In this document: in pieces, positions 1-8,229 of the stretch
Position numbering within the stretch: position 1 is the stretch's first letter
Layout of the letters: each line of letters begins with the position of its first letter
DNA from: an uncultured Oscillospiraceae bacterium
GTDB taxonomy: Bacteria > Bacillota > Clostridia > Oscillospirales > Ruminococcaceae
Length of the DNA stretch: 27,640 nt
NCBI GenBank assembly: GCA_934486875.1
Contig: CAKSPU010000034.1
Coordinates: forward strand, 1-27,640
Direction: 5' to 3'
Notes under the pieces: model-generated
What the model was told of the DNA's origin: nothing
Databases searched by the model: none
Seen by the model: only the letters and a program-made list of their open reading frames with translations
Made by a program: the position numbers and the translations under genes

Positions 1-2
1 GA

Positions 3-215
3 GCTGCGGGACAGCACGCTAAGGCTATCAACAGGATAAACCGTATTCTTGAAAGCCGCCCCGCTTCATCGGGAAAACCGCTCGAAGATATTGCACAGGC
101 CGCCAACACAAGCATTGCGGTTATGAAGGAATATCTGGGACATACTCCCTTTGAGGTAGTAAGCGGTGCATTTCTCGGAATAACACTTGCTTTTATTATG
201 CCAATGAATATATAA
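3..215 (+). CDS. DUF212 / divergent PAP2-like membrane protein, C-terminal part
   Basis: Only the C-terminal 70 residues are present; the start lies before the window. The segment reads AAGQHAKAINRI near its left end, then a helical stretch ending in YLGHTPFEVVSGAFLG, followed by a short hydrophobic end. The GHTP motif followed by a G-rich membrane helix is how the small DUF212 (YuiD-like, divergent acid phosphatase/PAP2) proteins end. These are integral membrane proteins of unclear function. The gene is about 77 bp upstream of dxs in the same direction. Related clostridia often have a DUF212 gene near the isoprenoid genes, so it probably belongs to the same transcription unit. Family assignment is from memory of the motif and is fairly sure; no function is claimed. 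Confidence 0.75.
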   Translation, partial: AAGQHAKAINRINRILESRPASSGKPLEDIAQAANTSIAVMKEYLGHTPFEVVSGAFLGITLAFIMPMNI

Positions 216-292
216 AATGACAATGTTTGGAAATAAAAATTTTCAGACGGAGCTTAAACATCAAAAGCTCTTAAAAAGGAATGGTCATAATT

Positions 293-2167
293 ATGAATGA
301 CAATACAACCGTAAGGCTGAAAGACCTTGATCTCCCCGGTGACCTTAAAAAGCTTTCCATACCTCAGTGTATAAGCCTTTGCAGGGAAATAAGAGGGATA
401 CTTATTGATACAGTTGCCGAAAACGGCGGACATCTTGCTTCAAATCTCGGAACGGTGGAGCTTACAATGGCCATACACCGTATTTTTGAATCGCCCTTTG
501 ACAGGATAATCTGGGACGTTGGTCATCAGGCATACACTCATAAGCTGCTCACAGGACGTTTGAATGATTTTTCCACTCTCAGGACAGAGGGGGGAATATC
601 GGGATTTGCAAAGCCTACCGAATCCGAGCACGATATTTTTATCAGCGGACACAGCAGCAACTCTATCTCCGCAGCCTGCGGTATTGCAAAGGCGATGAGA
701 CTTCAGGGCGATGACCACAATGTTATCGCAGTTATCGGAGACGGTGCATTCACAGGCGGTATGGTCTATGAGGGACTTAACAACGCAGGAAAAAGTGATG
801 ACAACCTTATTGTTATACTTAATGACAACGAGATGTCGATATCCAAAAATGTAGGCGCTCTTGCAAAATATCTTTCTTCTCTCAGAGGAAGAAAAGCTTA
901 TGTTGAAGTCAAGAAAAATGTGGAGGATATTCTTGACAAAACTCCTGTTGTGGGAAAGCCCGTAAAGGAGCTTATGCTTGCTTCAAAGGACGCTGTAAGG
1001 TGGATGCTCTACCGTTCAAACGGTCAGCCCGCAGGGGCAACAATGTTTGAAAACCTTGGATTTGTATATCTCGGTCCTGTTGACGGTCACAACTTAAAAA
1101 GCCTTGAAGAGACCCTTGAAGCGGCAAAAGCGGCTAAAAAGCCTGTGCTTGTTCACGTAAACACCGTCAAGGGCAAGGGGTACCGTCCTGCGGAAAAGAA
1201 TCCCGGAGCGTTCCACGGGCTTGCGCCTAAAGCTATAAAGCAGGGCAATCCCGAATTTATCAGCAGCGACAGCTTTTCTGCTGTTTTCGGTGATGAGCTT
1301 GCAAAGCTCGGAACTTCCGACAAGCGTATCTGTGCAATTACTGCGGCTATGAAATATGGCACGGGGCTCAATAAATTTGCGGAAGCCTGCCCGTCAAGAT
1401 TTTTTGATGTGGGCATTGCAGAGCAGCACGCAGTTACATTTGCCGCAGGTCTTGCTGTCAGCGGAATGCTGCCTGTTTTTGCGGTGTATTCAAGCTTTTT
1501 GCAGCGTGGATATGACCAGATCATACACGATGCTGCGATAAGCAGGACACATATCGTTTTAGGAATTGACCGTGCGGGAATAGTGGGTGAGGACGGCGAA
1601 ACTCATCAGGGACTTTTTGATGTTCCTATGCTCACCTGTATCCCGAATATTACTGTCTACTCACCGTCGGATTATGACGAGCTGCGTCTTTGTCTCAGAA
1701 AAGCTCTTTATGACACTCCCTCCGTGGCAGCTGTGAGATATCCGAGGGGGTCTCAGAGCAAAGTAAAAATGAAGCTTGATGATAATAGTATGTTCTGTTT
1801 CGAGGGACAGGGCAGCAAAAATCTTGCCATAGGCTACGGACGGACAGGCGGCACGGTATGCGAAGCTGTAAGGAACAGCGGTCTTGATGCAGATGTGTTA
1901 AAGCTTGTAAAAATATTCCCGATTGAAAGCACTGTCATTGACCTTTGTATGAAATATGACAGGATAATCATATTTGAAGAAACCCTTCAGAACGGCAGCA
2001 TCGGTGAGCATCTTACAGCAGCTCTTGCTGCAAAGGGCTGGAAGGGCGACATAAGCATAAATGCGATACACGGCTTTGTCAAGCAGGCAAAGACCGAAAA
2101 TGCTCTGAAAAGATTTTTCCTTGACAAAGCGGGAATAGAGAAGAAAATCTCTGATTTTATAAACTGA
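293..2167 (+). CDS. dxs: 1-deoxy-D-xylulose-5-phosphate synthase
   Basis: Thiamine-diphosphate enzyme that joins pyruvate and glyceraldehyde 3-phosphate to make 1-deoxyxylulose 5-phosphate, the entry step of the MEP isoprenoid pathway and a precursor of thiamine and pyridoxal. The length (624 residues) is normal for the family. Visible motifs are HQAYTHKLLTGR, SGHSSNSISAACGIA, the ThDP/Mg site GDGAFTGGMVYEGLNNAG with ILNDNEMSIS, and the transketolase pyrimidine-domain region DVGIAEQHAVTFAAGLA. An earlier in-frame ATG at 281 touches the AAAAGGA ribosome site (274-280) with no spacer, so the ATG at 293 (12-nt spacer) is the better start. It leads a run of closely spaced housekeeping genes ending with recN. 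Confidence 0.97.
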   Translation: MNDNTTVRLKDLDLPGDLKKLSIPQCISLCREIRGILIDTVAENGGHLASNLGTVELTMAIHRIFESPFDRIIWDVGHQAYTHKLLTGRLNDFSTLRTEGGISGFAKPTESEHDIFISGHSSNSISAACGIAKAMRLQGDDHNVIAVIGDGAFTGGMVYEGLNNAGKSDDNLIVILNDNEMSISKNVGALAKYLSSLRGRKAYVEVKKNVEDILDKTPVVGKPVKELMLASKDAVRWMLYRSNGQPAGATMFENLGFVYLGPVDGHNLKSLEETLEAAKAAKKPVLVHVNTVKGKGYRPAEKNPGAFHGLAPKAIKQGNPEFISSDSFSAVFGDELAKLGTSDKRICAITAAMKYGTGLNKFAEACPSRFFDVGIAEQHAVTFAAGLAVSGMLPVFAVYSSFLQRGYDQIIHDAAISRTHIVLGIDRAGIVGEDGETHQGLFDVPMLTCIPNITVYSPSDYDELRLCLRKALYDTPSVAAVRYPRGSQSKVKMKLDDNSMFCFEGQGSKNLAIGYGRTGGTVCEAVRNSGLDADVLKLVKIFPIESTVIDLCMKYDRIIIFEETLQNGSIGEHLTAALAAKGWKGDISINAIHGFVKQAKTENALKRFFLDKAGIEKKISDFIN

Positions 2168-2183
2168 CGATACGGAGGAAGCT

Positions 2184-2978
2184 ATGCGGCTTGATGTATA
2201 TTTGTCTGAAAGCGGACTTGTGAAAAGCCGTGAAACAGCCAAAAGAATGATATCCGAGGGCGGAGTAGCCGTTAACGGGGCTGTTGTGACAAAGCCCTCT
2301 AAAGAAATATCGGAAAATGACAAAGTTACGCTCTGTGCCCCCCTGCCCAAATATGTCGGCAGGGGCGGACTAAAGCTTGAAAAGGCTCTTGACAGCTTTA
2401 AAATATCGGTAAACGGTCTTGTATGTATGGACATCGGTGCATCAACGGGCGGCTTTACGGACTGTATGCTACAAAACGGCGCTGAATTTGTTTATGCGGT
2501 AGATGTGGGGCACGGTCAGCTTGATGAAAAGCTGCTCAATGACAAGCGTGTGAAGAATATGGAGGGCGTTAACATCAAAGACCTGCTGCCATCGGAGCTT
2601 GACAGGAATATACAGTTTATATCAACAGATGTATCGTTTATATCGCTAAAAAAGGTTATCCCGAAAATTTCGGAGCTGCTTTGCGATAAGGGTCAGGCTG
2701 TTATGCTTGTAAAGCCACAGTTTGAATGCGGCAGAGCAGATATCGGCAAAAATGGCATTGTCCGTTCCGACAAGGTACACAGAGCGGTACTCAGCGATAT
2801 AGTTTCATTCTGCACACAAAACGGTCTTACTGTAATGGGAGCAGACTTTTCTCCCATTCAGGGCGGTGAAGGAAATATCGAGTACCTTATCTGTGCCGTA
2901 AAGGGCAGTTCTATCGGCAAACCTGTTGACTGTGCCGAAATAGTTTCAAATGCCCATAAGAGCTTTAAGAAGGCGTGA
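2184..2978 (+). CDS. tlyA: TlyA-family S4-domain rRNA 2'-O-methyltransferase
   Basis: A 264-residue protein with an N-terminal S4 RNA-binding domain (about residues 1-60, starting MRLDVYLSESGLVKSRETAK) and an FtsJ/RrmJ-like methyltransferase domain with the SAM-binding motif DIGASTGGFTDCML near residue 83. Characterised TlyA proteins methylate cytidine 2'-OH in 16S and 23S rRNA and affect capreomycin sensitivity; older annotations call it hemolysin. The downstream motifs FISTDVSFISL and LVKPQFECG also fit. A GGAGG-type SD sits just before the ATG, and only 16 bp separate it from dxs, so the two are co-transcribed. The dxs-tlyA-nadK-argR-recN order is a common Firmicutes cluster. Confidence 0.93.
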   Translation: MRLDVYLSESGLVKSRETAKRMISEGGVAVNGAVVTKPSKEISENDKVTLCAPLPKYVGRGGLKLEKALDSFKISVNGLVCMDIGASTGGFTDCMLQNGAEFVYAVDVGHGQLDEKLLNDKRVKNMEGVNIKDLLPSELDRNIQFISTDVSFISLKKVIPKISELLCDKGQAVMLVKPQFECGRADIGKNGIVRSDKVHRAVLSDIVSFCTQNGLTVMGADFSPIQGGEGNIEYLICAVKGSSIGKPVDCAEIVSNAHKSFKKA

Positions 2979-2991
2979 AAGGAAGCATATT

Positions 2992-3852
2992 ATGAAAACT
3001 GTGATATGGCCTAATTTTTCGAAGAAAAATGCATACGAGACCACAGGAAAGGTCTGCTCTATGCTTCATAATATGGGTTTTGAAATATTCTGCGCTGACA
3101 ATCTGAAAGAGCGTTTTCCCGTGAAAAAATATGTGAAATTTATGCCTGTGAAAGAGGCTGCGGAGCTGTGTGACTTAATAATCGCCGTGGGCGGAGACGG
3201 AACTATTCTTGAAGCTTCCGCATATGCCGCTGAATATGACAAGCTGCTGCTTGGGATAAATACGGGTCGCCTTGGTTTCATGGCATCTATGGAGCCTGAC
3301 GAGCTTTACAACCTGTCAAAGCTGATGAGCGGGGATTACACCGTTGAAAACCGAATGATGCTGGACTGTGAATTTGTTGGCGGCGGAAAAAAGGACACTT
3401 TTACGGCTCTCAACGATATCGTGATATCGAGTCAGTTCGGCAGGCTTGCAGACTACTTTGTTTCCGTGAACGGTACAAATGTGAGCACTCTCAGAGCTGA
3501 CGGAGTTATCTTTTCCACTCCCACAGGCTCCACAGCATATGCATTGTCCGCAGGTGGACCTATACTTGAACCCGGGCTTGAATGCATTCAGATGACACCT
3601 GTATGCCCACATTCGCTTGTATCGAGAACAATGCTCTTCTCCACTGAAAAAAAGCTTGAAGTAACGTTCAGATCAAGGGACAACACGCCACTGTACCTCA
3701 GTATTGATGGGCAGATACAGGAAAGCGCAGAAAGGGACGACAAGCTTTTCATTACCCGTTCAAGAAAATTCCTGCGGCTCATTGATATACAGGGAAATTC
3801 ATTTTTCAATTCCGTCAACAAAAAGCTTTTAAATCCAATTAAGGATATCTGA
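2992..3852 (+). CDS. nadK: NAD kinase
   Basis: Phosphorylates NAD+ to NADP+ using ATP or polyphosphate. The 286-residue protein shows the family signatures GGDGTILEA (about residue 63), INTGRLGFMA, and the conserved TPTGSTAYALSAGGPIL core. An upstream in-frame ATG at 2950 lies inside tlyA and has no ribosome site; the ATG at 2992 follows GAAAGGAAG with a suitable spacer and gives the normal MKTVIWPN start. It sits 13 bp after tlyA and 11 bp before argR, in the conserved cluster that ends with recN. Confidence 0.96.
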   Translation: MKTVIWPNFSKKNAYETTGKVCSMLHNMGFEIFCADNLKERFPVKKYVKFMPVKEAAELCDLIIAVGGDGTILEASAYAAEYDKLLLGINTGRLGFMASMEPDELYNLSKLMSGDYTVENRMMLDCEFVGGGKKDTFTALNDIVISSQFGRLADYFVSVNGTNVSTLRADGVIFSTPTGSTAYALSAGGPILEPGLECIQMTPVCPHSLVSRTMLFSTEKKLEVTFRSRDNTPLYLSIDGQIQESAERDDKLFITRSRKFLRLIDIQGNSFFNSVNKKLLNPIKDI

Positions 3853-3863
3853 GGTGGATCAAA

Positions 3864-4319
3864 ATGGTCAAATCTGAAAGACACGGGATAATTCTTGAGA
3901 TAGTAAAAAACATTTCTGTTGAAACTCAGGAAATGCTTCGTGAAGAGCTTTTAAGGCGGGGCATTGATGTTACTCAGGCAACGCTGTCCCGTGACATCAA
4001 GGAGCTTGGTCTCATAAAAAAGCAGGACCGATATTTTGTGCCGCAAAAAAGCTCGGCGGAAATACCCGCACTGATAAGAGAGTCGGTGAACTCGGTTGAT
4101 TATGCCCTTAACACCGTGGTTTTCAAGTGCCACGCAGGAATGGCGAATGCCGCCTGCGCAATGTTTGACAAGCTGGGCTTCAGCGGCGTTGTGGGAACTC
4201 TGGCGGGTGATGATACAATATTCGTGCTTATGCGCTCCGAAAAGGACGCAGCCGCTTTTGTAAAGGAAATGCAAAGCGTTATCTTCAGCGATAAAAAGGG
4301 TGATTTGAATGCTCAGTGA
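3864..4319 (+). CDS. argR: Arginine repressor
   Basis: A 151-residue transcriptional regulator, the usual length for ArgR/AhrC. The N-terminal winged helix carries TQATLSRDIKELGLIKK, the DNA-recognition signature. The C-terminal hexamerisation and arginine-binding domain carries GVVGTLAGDDTIFVLMRS, where the two adjacent aspartates bind arginine. In other Firmicutes it represses arginine synthesis and can activate catabolism. Its targets are not evident here; carA and carB in this window are possible because they feed both arginine and pyrimidine synthesis, but I found no clear ARG box. Its end overlaps the start of recN by 11 bp, suggesting translational coupling. Confidence 0.95.
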   Translation: MVKSERHGIILEIVKNISVETQEMLREELLRRGIDVTQATLSRDIKELGLIKKQDRYFVPQKSSAEIPALIRESVNSVDYALNTVVFKCHAGMANAACAMFDKLGFSGVVGTLAGDDTIFVLMRSEKDAAAFVKEMQSVIFSDKKGDLNAQ

Positions 4320-5985
4320 GCTTTATATAAAAAATCTTGCTATAATTGAAGAGGCTTCCATACCGTTTTCGGATCATTTCAATGTGTTCACGGGCGAAAC
4401 GGGCGCAGGAAAATCTATTCTGATAAACGGAATAAATGCCGTTCTCGGTCAGAGGATAACCAAGGATATCGTCCGTGCAGGCTGTGACAAGGCTGTTATT
4501 TCCGCACTTTTTACCCAGCTTTCCGATAATGTATGCCAAAGACTTGACGAGCTTGGTGTATCTCACGAGGACGGTCAGATATCCCTTACAAGAGAAATAA
4601 ACTCAGACGGCGGCAGCATTGCAAGGGTCAATTCAAGAGCCTCTACAGTTTCGGTGCTACGTGAAATAGGGGAGTGCCTTGTTAATATCCACGGTCAGCA
4701 CGATAATCAGATACTTATGAATCCCGAAAGGCACCTGTCAATTCTGGACAGCTACGGCGGGCTTGAAAAGCAGACAGAGGAATATCACGAAAGCTTCAAA
4801 CAGCTTCAGGAGATATCCCGAAAACTGAAAAAGCTAACCCTTGAACGTAAGGAAAAGGCAGAGTGTGAGGAGATGCTCAGGGAAAAGATCGAAGAGATCG
4901 GCAGTCTCAACATTGAGGAAAATGAGGACGAAGCACTTGAAGCCGAATACAAGATCGCTCAGAGCAGTGAGGATATCTGTGCGGCATTGAATGAAGCTCA
5001 CAGCTATCTTGACGGCATTGATGACAGTGATGTTCCCGGAGCAATGGAGCTTGTTTCCGATGCCTGCGGTGATCTGTCCGCATTTGCCGATGCTGTTCCG
5101 TCTCTTAAGGTGCTGTCGGACAGGCTTGAGAATGTAAGAGCCGAGCTGGAGGATATCATTTCAGAAATATCCTCCGAGCTTGATAAAATTGATATTGATG
5201 CGGAAAGATATGCATATCTTACAGATCGTCTCAATGAGCTCAACCGAATAAAAAAGAAATACGGCCCCGAGCTTTCGGACGTGCTTGAATGCTATAACAA
5301 GGCATCAGAGGAAATAAGCGATTTTGATATGTCATCGGACGAAATTGAGCAGACTGCCCGACACAGGGAAAAGCTCCTTGCCGATGTTTCCGAAAAGGCA
5401 AAGGCTCTTTCCGCTGCACGCAGGGAAGCGGCTGAAAGATTTTCAAAGCAGGTTGAAGAAGAACTGAAATTCCTTGATATGCCGAATGTAAAGATATGTG
5501 CGGCTATGGAAAAGGGCAAGCTGACAGCTGCGGGTATGGATACGGTGGAATTTATGATATCCACAAACGCAGGCGAGGGTATGAAGCCGATGTCGAAGAT
5601 AGCTTCGGGCGGTGAGCTTTCAAGAATAATGCTTGCTCTCAAAAATGTCATTGCCGAAAAGGACAATATCCACACACTTATTTTTGATGAAATTGATACG
5701 GGTGTCAGCGGAAGAGCGGCTCAAAAAATAGGTATAAAGCTAAAGCAGGTATCGCGCAGCCAGCAGGTGCTCTGCGTTACCCACCTTTCGCAAATGGCAG
5801 TAATGGCGGACAATCATCTGCTTATTGAGAAAAAAACAAAGGACGGAAGAACATTCACCTCTGTTCATAAGCTTGATTTTGAGGAGCGCAAGCGTGAGAT
5901 CGCACGAATTATGGTTGGTGAAAACATTACCGACACAGCTCTGAAAAATGCGGAAGAGCTTCTGAGAAGTGCTGATAAGATATAA
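4309..5985 (+). CDS. recN: DNA repair ATPase RecN
   Basis: SMC-like ATPase recruited early to DNA double-strand breaks. The 558-residue protein has the Walker A motif GETGAGKSILI near residue 29, the family-specific INIHGQHDNQILMNPERHL segment, a long central coiled coil (about residues 150-380), the ABC signature SGGELSRIMLALK and the Walker B motif LIFDEIDTGVSG. The protein looks complete. The start overlaps argR by 11 bp. The stop codon is the junction with a 178-bp palindromic element (5985-6162), which may have landed at or very near the gene's original end. No LexA box is seen, and transcription appears to come from the upstream operon. Confidence 0.96.
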   Translation: MLSELYIKNLAIIEEASIPFSDHFNVFTGETGAGKSILINGINAVLGQRITKDIVRAGCDKAVISALFTQLSDNVCQRLDELGVSHEDGQISLTREINSDGGSIARVNSRASTVSVLREIGECLVNIHGQHDNQILMNPERHLSILDSYGGLEKQTEEYHESFKQLQEISRKLKKLTLERKEKAECEEMLREKIEEIGSLNIEENEDEALEAEYKIAQSSEDICAALNEAHSYLDGIDDSDVPGAMELVSDACGDLSAFADAVPSLKVLSDRLENVRAELEDIISEISSELDKIDIDAERYAYLTDRLNELNRIKKKYGPELSDVLECYNKASEEISDFDMSSDEIEQTARHREKLLADVSEKAKALSAARREAAERFSKQVEEELKFLDMPNVKICAAMEKGKLTAAGMDTVEFMISTNAGEGMKPMSKIASGGELSRIMLALKNVIAEKDNIHTLIFDEIDTGVSGRAAQKIGIKLKQVSRSQQVLCVTHLSQMAVMADNHLLIEKKTKDGRTFTSVHKLDFEERKREIARIMVGENITDTALKNAEELLRSADKI

Positions 5986-6162
5986 TACTAATAACCAATT
6001 AACCTATGGACAAATCCTCGGCTGAAATAAGCCCATTCTGCGTCAGGTTGCTTTATAAAGCAACACTCCTTTGCCGGGCGGCAAGCCCGCCTGCAGTCGC
6101 TTTCCTAGACTGGGCTTATTTCATCTGTCGGCTTTATCTATAGAACAATTGGTTATTAGTAT
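5985..6162. repeat. 178-bp MITE-like palindromic element
   Basis: The two ends are exact inverted copies: ATACTAATAACCAATT at 5985-6000 and its complement at 6147-6162. Similarity continues inward for about 60 bp per arm, including TGAAATAAGCCCA and its complement. The centre holds two more hairpins: a perfect 18-nt palindrome GTTGCTTTATAAAGCAAC, and a GC-rich hairpin CGGGCGGCAAGCCCG. There is no ORF. The shape (terminal inverted repeats, no coding capacity, cloverleaf fold) fits a non-autonomous transposon or MITE. A structured RNA is the alternative. A target duplication cannot be delimited with confidence in this A/T-rich flank. Confidence 0.75.
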
Positions 6163-6192
6163 AAAAAAGGCAGCCGAAAAAGCTGCCTTTTT
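6163..6192. terminator. Bidirectional rho-independent terminator between recN and the CapA-like gene
   Basis: GGCAGC (6169-6174) pairs with GCTGCC (6182-6187) around a short A-rich loop. An A run lies on the left and a T run on the right, so the hairpin can stop transcription from both directions. It separates the convergent recN and CapA-like genes. Confidence 0.9.
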
Positions 6193-6209
6193 ATGTTATA
6201 TGTGCAATT

Positions 6210-7316
6210 TTAAGGTGTAACGGGAGAATCATTTCCGCCGTACATAAATGCCAGCGTTTTTGATATTTCAACGGGGTCCGTAACGGGAGTTGGCTGCCAG
6301 TTGTTGTGGTCACCTGCATATACATAAAACGGTGTGAAGCTTTCCTCCTGTGATATGTAGGAACCGCTTTCGTCGAAATTAAAAGTCTCAGTGAGGATAA
6401 CTGTCTTATTTTCGGGGAGCCTGCTTCCGCCGTAGCAGAAGTTTCCGAGGGAATAAATGATATCCACGCCGTTGTAGCTTTCCATAGGTCTGAGAACGTG
6501 GGGGTGAGAGCCTACGATAAGGTCAACGCCCATATCGGCATATTTGTGACACATTTCCACAAGCCAGTCCTCCGGAACGTGTTCCTTTTCGGTACCGCCG
6601 TGGAAGAAGAGTATCTGAATGTCACTGCTTTCTTTGAGCTCTTCTATCTTCGGAGTGATGATAGGCTCGTAATTTGTGCCGAACATATTCGTGCAGAGAA
6701 TGCCGAATTTTACGCCGTCCTTTTCCACATAAACAGGGTGGTCAAGGTCGCCCCAGGTGATTCCCGCAGCATCGAGAGCGTCGGCAGTATCATTGTATCC
6801 CGCTGTGCCATAATCCATAGTGTGATTGTTGGCAATGGAAACAATATCAATGCCGCCTGCTTTCAGAATATCAGCTGTACTTGTGGGAGATCTGAACCAG
6901 AAGGCTGTGCCTGTTTTGGGCGTTTTTGAAAGATTGCGGTCGGTGAGAACATATTCGTTGTTTGCAACCACAAAGTCGCTGCTTTCATAATAAGGAACAG
7001 CTTTTTCAAGGAAATATGAAGCGGGCTTTTCCTCAGCATATGCCTTAAAAGCATCGGGACGTGTATCTCCTGCGTTTGAAGAAAGGAGGCAGTCACCGAG
7101 GAAAGTGAACGTTATGCTTTTTCCCGATGTGAGTGAAAGTTCCTTGTCTGATGTCGGTTCTGTTATAACTTCGGTGACCGTTTCTTCGGGCGGCACAGTC
7201 TCTGCTGCGACCTCTGCGCCCGAAATGTCACCGTCGGCTTTGTACAGTCTGCGGCAGCCGTAAACCATCACCGCAGAAACCGCTGCAAAGCACAAAGCGG
7301 TCTTAACTATTTTCAT
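6210..7316 (-). CDS. CapA-family secreted metallophosphatase-like protein
   Basis: A 368-residue protein of the CapA / poly-gamma-glutamate synthesis (PGA_cap) family, with a calcineurin-like metallophosphatase fold. Motifs in order are FTFLGDCLL, ANNEYVL, SIANNHTMDYG, LFFHGGTE, GSHPHVLRPME and IIYSLGNF; the Asp, Asn and His residues are the expected metal ligands. The N-terminus is basic then hydrophobic and ends VMVYGC, so it is exported and may be a lipoprotein, although Tyr at the third lipobox position is unusual. A Thr/Glu/Pro-rich linker (about residues 35-60) follows. The start at 7316 is chosen because AGGAG at 7329-7333 is 12 nt upstream; the more upstream ATGs lack spacing or an SD. 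It is a single-gene unit with its own promoter. Its substrate is unknown, and no capB or capC lies nearby. Confidence 0.85.
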   Translation of the reverse strand: MKIVKTALCFAAVSAVMVYGCRRLYKADGDISGAEVAAETVPPEETVTEVITEPTSDKELSLTSGKSITFTFLGDCLLSSNAGDTRPDAFKAYAEEKPASYFLEKAVPYYESSDFVVANNEYVLTDRNLSKTPKTGTAFWFRSPTSTADILKAGGIDIVSIANNHTMDYGTAGYNDTADALDAAGITWGDLDHPVYVEKDGVKFGILCTNMFGTNYEPIITPKIEELKESSDIQILFFHGGTEKEHVPEDWLVEMCHKYADMGVDLIVGSHPHVLRPMESYNGVDIIYSLGNFCYGGSRLPENKTVILTETFNFDESGSYISQEESFTPFYVYAGDHNNWQPTPVTDPVEISKTLAFMYGGNDSPVTP

Positions 7317-7398
7317 TCTATGTAACATCTCCTGATGCGGACAAATGTCCGTAACTTCTGTTCTGTGCCTGTGTGGCATTCTTTTCTATCTAATATAC

Positions 7399-7427
7399 AT
7401 TATAATACGCAATCAAATGAAAATCAA
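7399..7427 (-). promoter_or_regulatory. Promoter of the CapA-like gene
   Basis: On the minus strand TTGATT (7422-7427) and TATAAT (7399-7404) are separated by 17 bp, a good sigma-A promoter. It lies about 83 bp upstream of the chosen start codon and points away from the HD-domain gene. Confidence 0.7.
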
Positions 7428-7479
7428 GTTAAAATTTGGTTACAATTGGGAAATCGTTTAAAAGAACGGTGCAAATTCC

Positions 7480-7507
7480 TTGACAAATCGGCTGACTGTG
7501 GTATAAT
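7480..7507 (+). promoter_or_regulatory. Promoter of the HD-domain gene
   Basis: TTGACA (7480-7485) and TATAAT (7502-7507) have a 16-bp spacer, a near-consensus sigma-A promoter 31 bp before the ATG at 7539. It is divergent from the CapA-like gene promoter. Confidence 0.85.
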
Positions 7508-7538
7508 AAACAAGTAATCCTGTTGCGGAGGGCTGTTT

Positions 7539-8207
7539 ATGTCAAGTAACGTTACCTATAAATATATCAGACAAAATCCTGATATTCACACATATATAAA
7601 AAATGCGGATGCTGCCGTTGCCGTTCAGGGCTATACGGAGCATTCCTTTACTCACGTTGAAAAGGTCGCTGAAACGGTAAAGATGATACTTGAAGGGCTG
7701 GGCTGTGACGAAAGAAAGGTCGAGCTTGGAATGATCGCCGCATATATGCACGATATCGGCAATGTCATCAACCGCATCGACCACGCACAGAGCGGTGCGG
7801 TTATGGCTTTCAGACTCCTTGATAATCTGAATATGCCTGCCGAGGAGATATGCGACATAATCTCCGCTATCGGAAATCACGACGAGGGAACGGCACAGCC
7901 GCTGAACGCCATTACAGCAGCCCTTATCATTGCGGATAAGACCGATGTCCGCCGCAGCCGTGTGAGAAATATAAGCGCTCTTGCAAACGATATCCACGAC
8001 AGAGTTAATTTTGCGGTGGAAAAGTCTGAGCTTGCTTTTAATGAGGATAAGACAGAGCTTATACTTGAGCTGACTATCGACAATCGGATATCATCGGTAA
8101 TGGAGTATTTCGAGATATTTATGAATCGTATGATACTTTGCAAAAAATCAGCGGAATTTCTCGGGGTAAGATTCAGGATCAGGGCGAACGGCTCAGATCT
8201 GGTATGA
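7539..8207 (+). CDS. HD-domain phosphohydrolase
   Basis: A 222-residue HD-superfamily metal-dependent phosphohydrolase. The metal-binding pattern is visible: His39 (FTHVEKV), His71-Asp72 (AAYMHDIGN), His81-82 region (RIDHAQSG), His114 (AIGNHDEG) and Asp133 (IIADKTDVRRSRV). Such proteins hydrolyse nucleotides or cyclic nucleotides, but nothing here identifies the substrate. GGAGGG at 7527-7532 supports the start. The next gene (CmpB-type membrane protein) begins 22 bp after it, so the two are probably one operon. Function beyond the superfamily is unknown. Confidence 0.85.
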   Translation: MSSNVTYKYIRQNPDIHTYIKNADAAVAVQGYTEHSFTHVEKVAETVKMILEGLGCDERKVELGMIAAYMHDIGNVINRIDHAQSGAVMAFRLLDNLNMPAEEICDIISAIGNHDEGTAQPLNAITAALIIADKTDVRRSRVRNISALANDIHDRVNFAVEKSELAFNEDKTELILELTIDNRISSVMEYFEIFMNRMILCKKSAEFLGVRFRIRANGSDLV

Positions 8208-8229
8208 TTTTGGAAGGACAGATGTTTTT

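Noticed and set aside
281..292. ATG at 281 as the dxs start
   Set aside because: The SD touches it with no spacer; the ATG at 293 is better placed.
5986..6165. The palindromic region as only a recN terminator
   Set aside because: Its length and terminal inverted repeats exceed a terminator; a separate normal terminator follows at 6163-6192.
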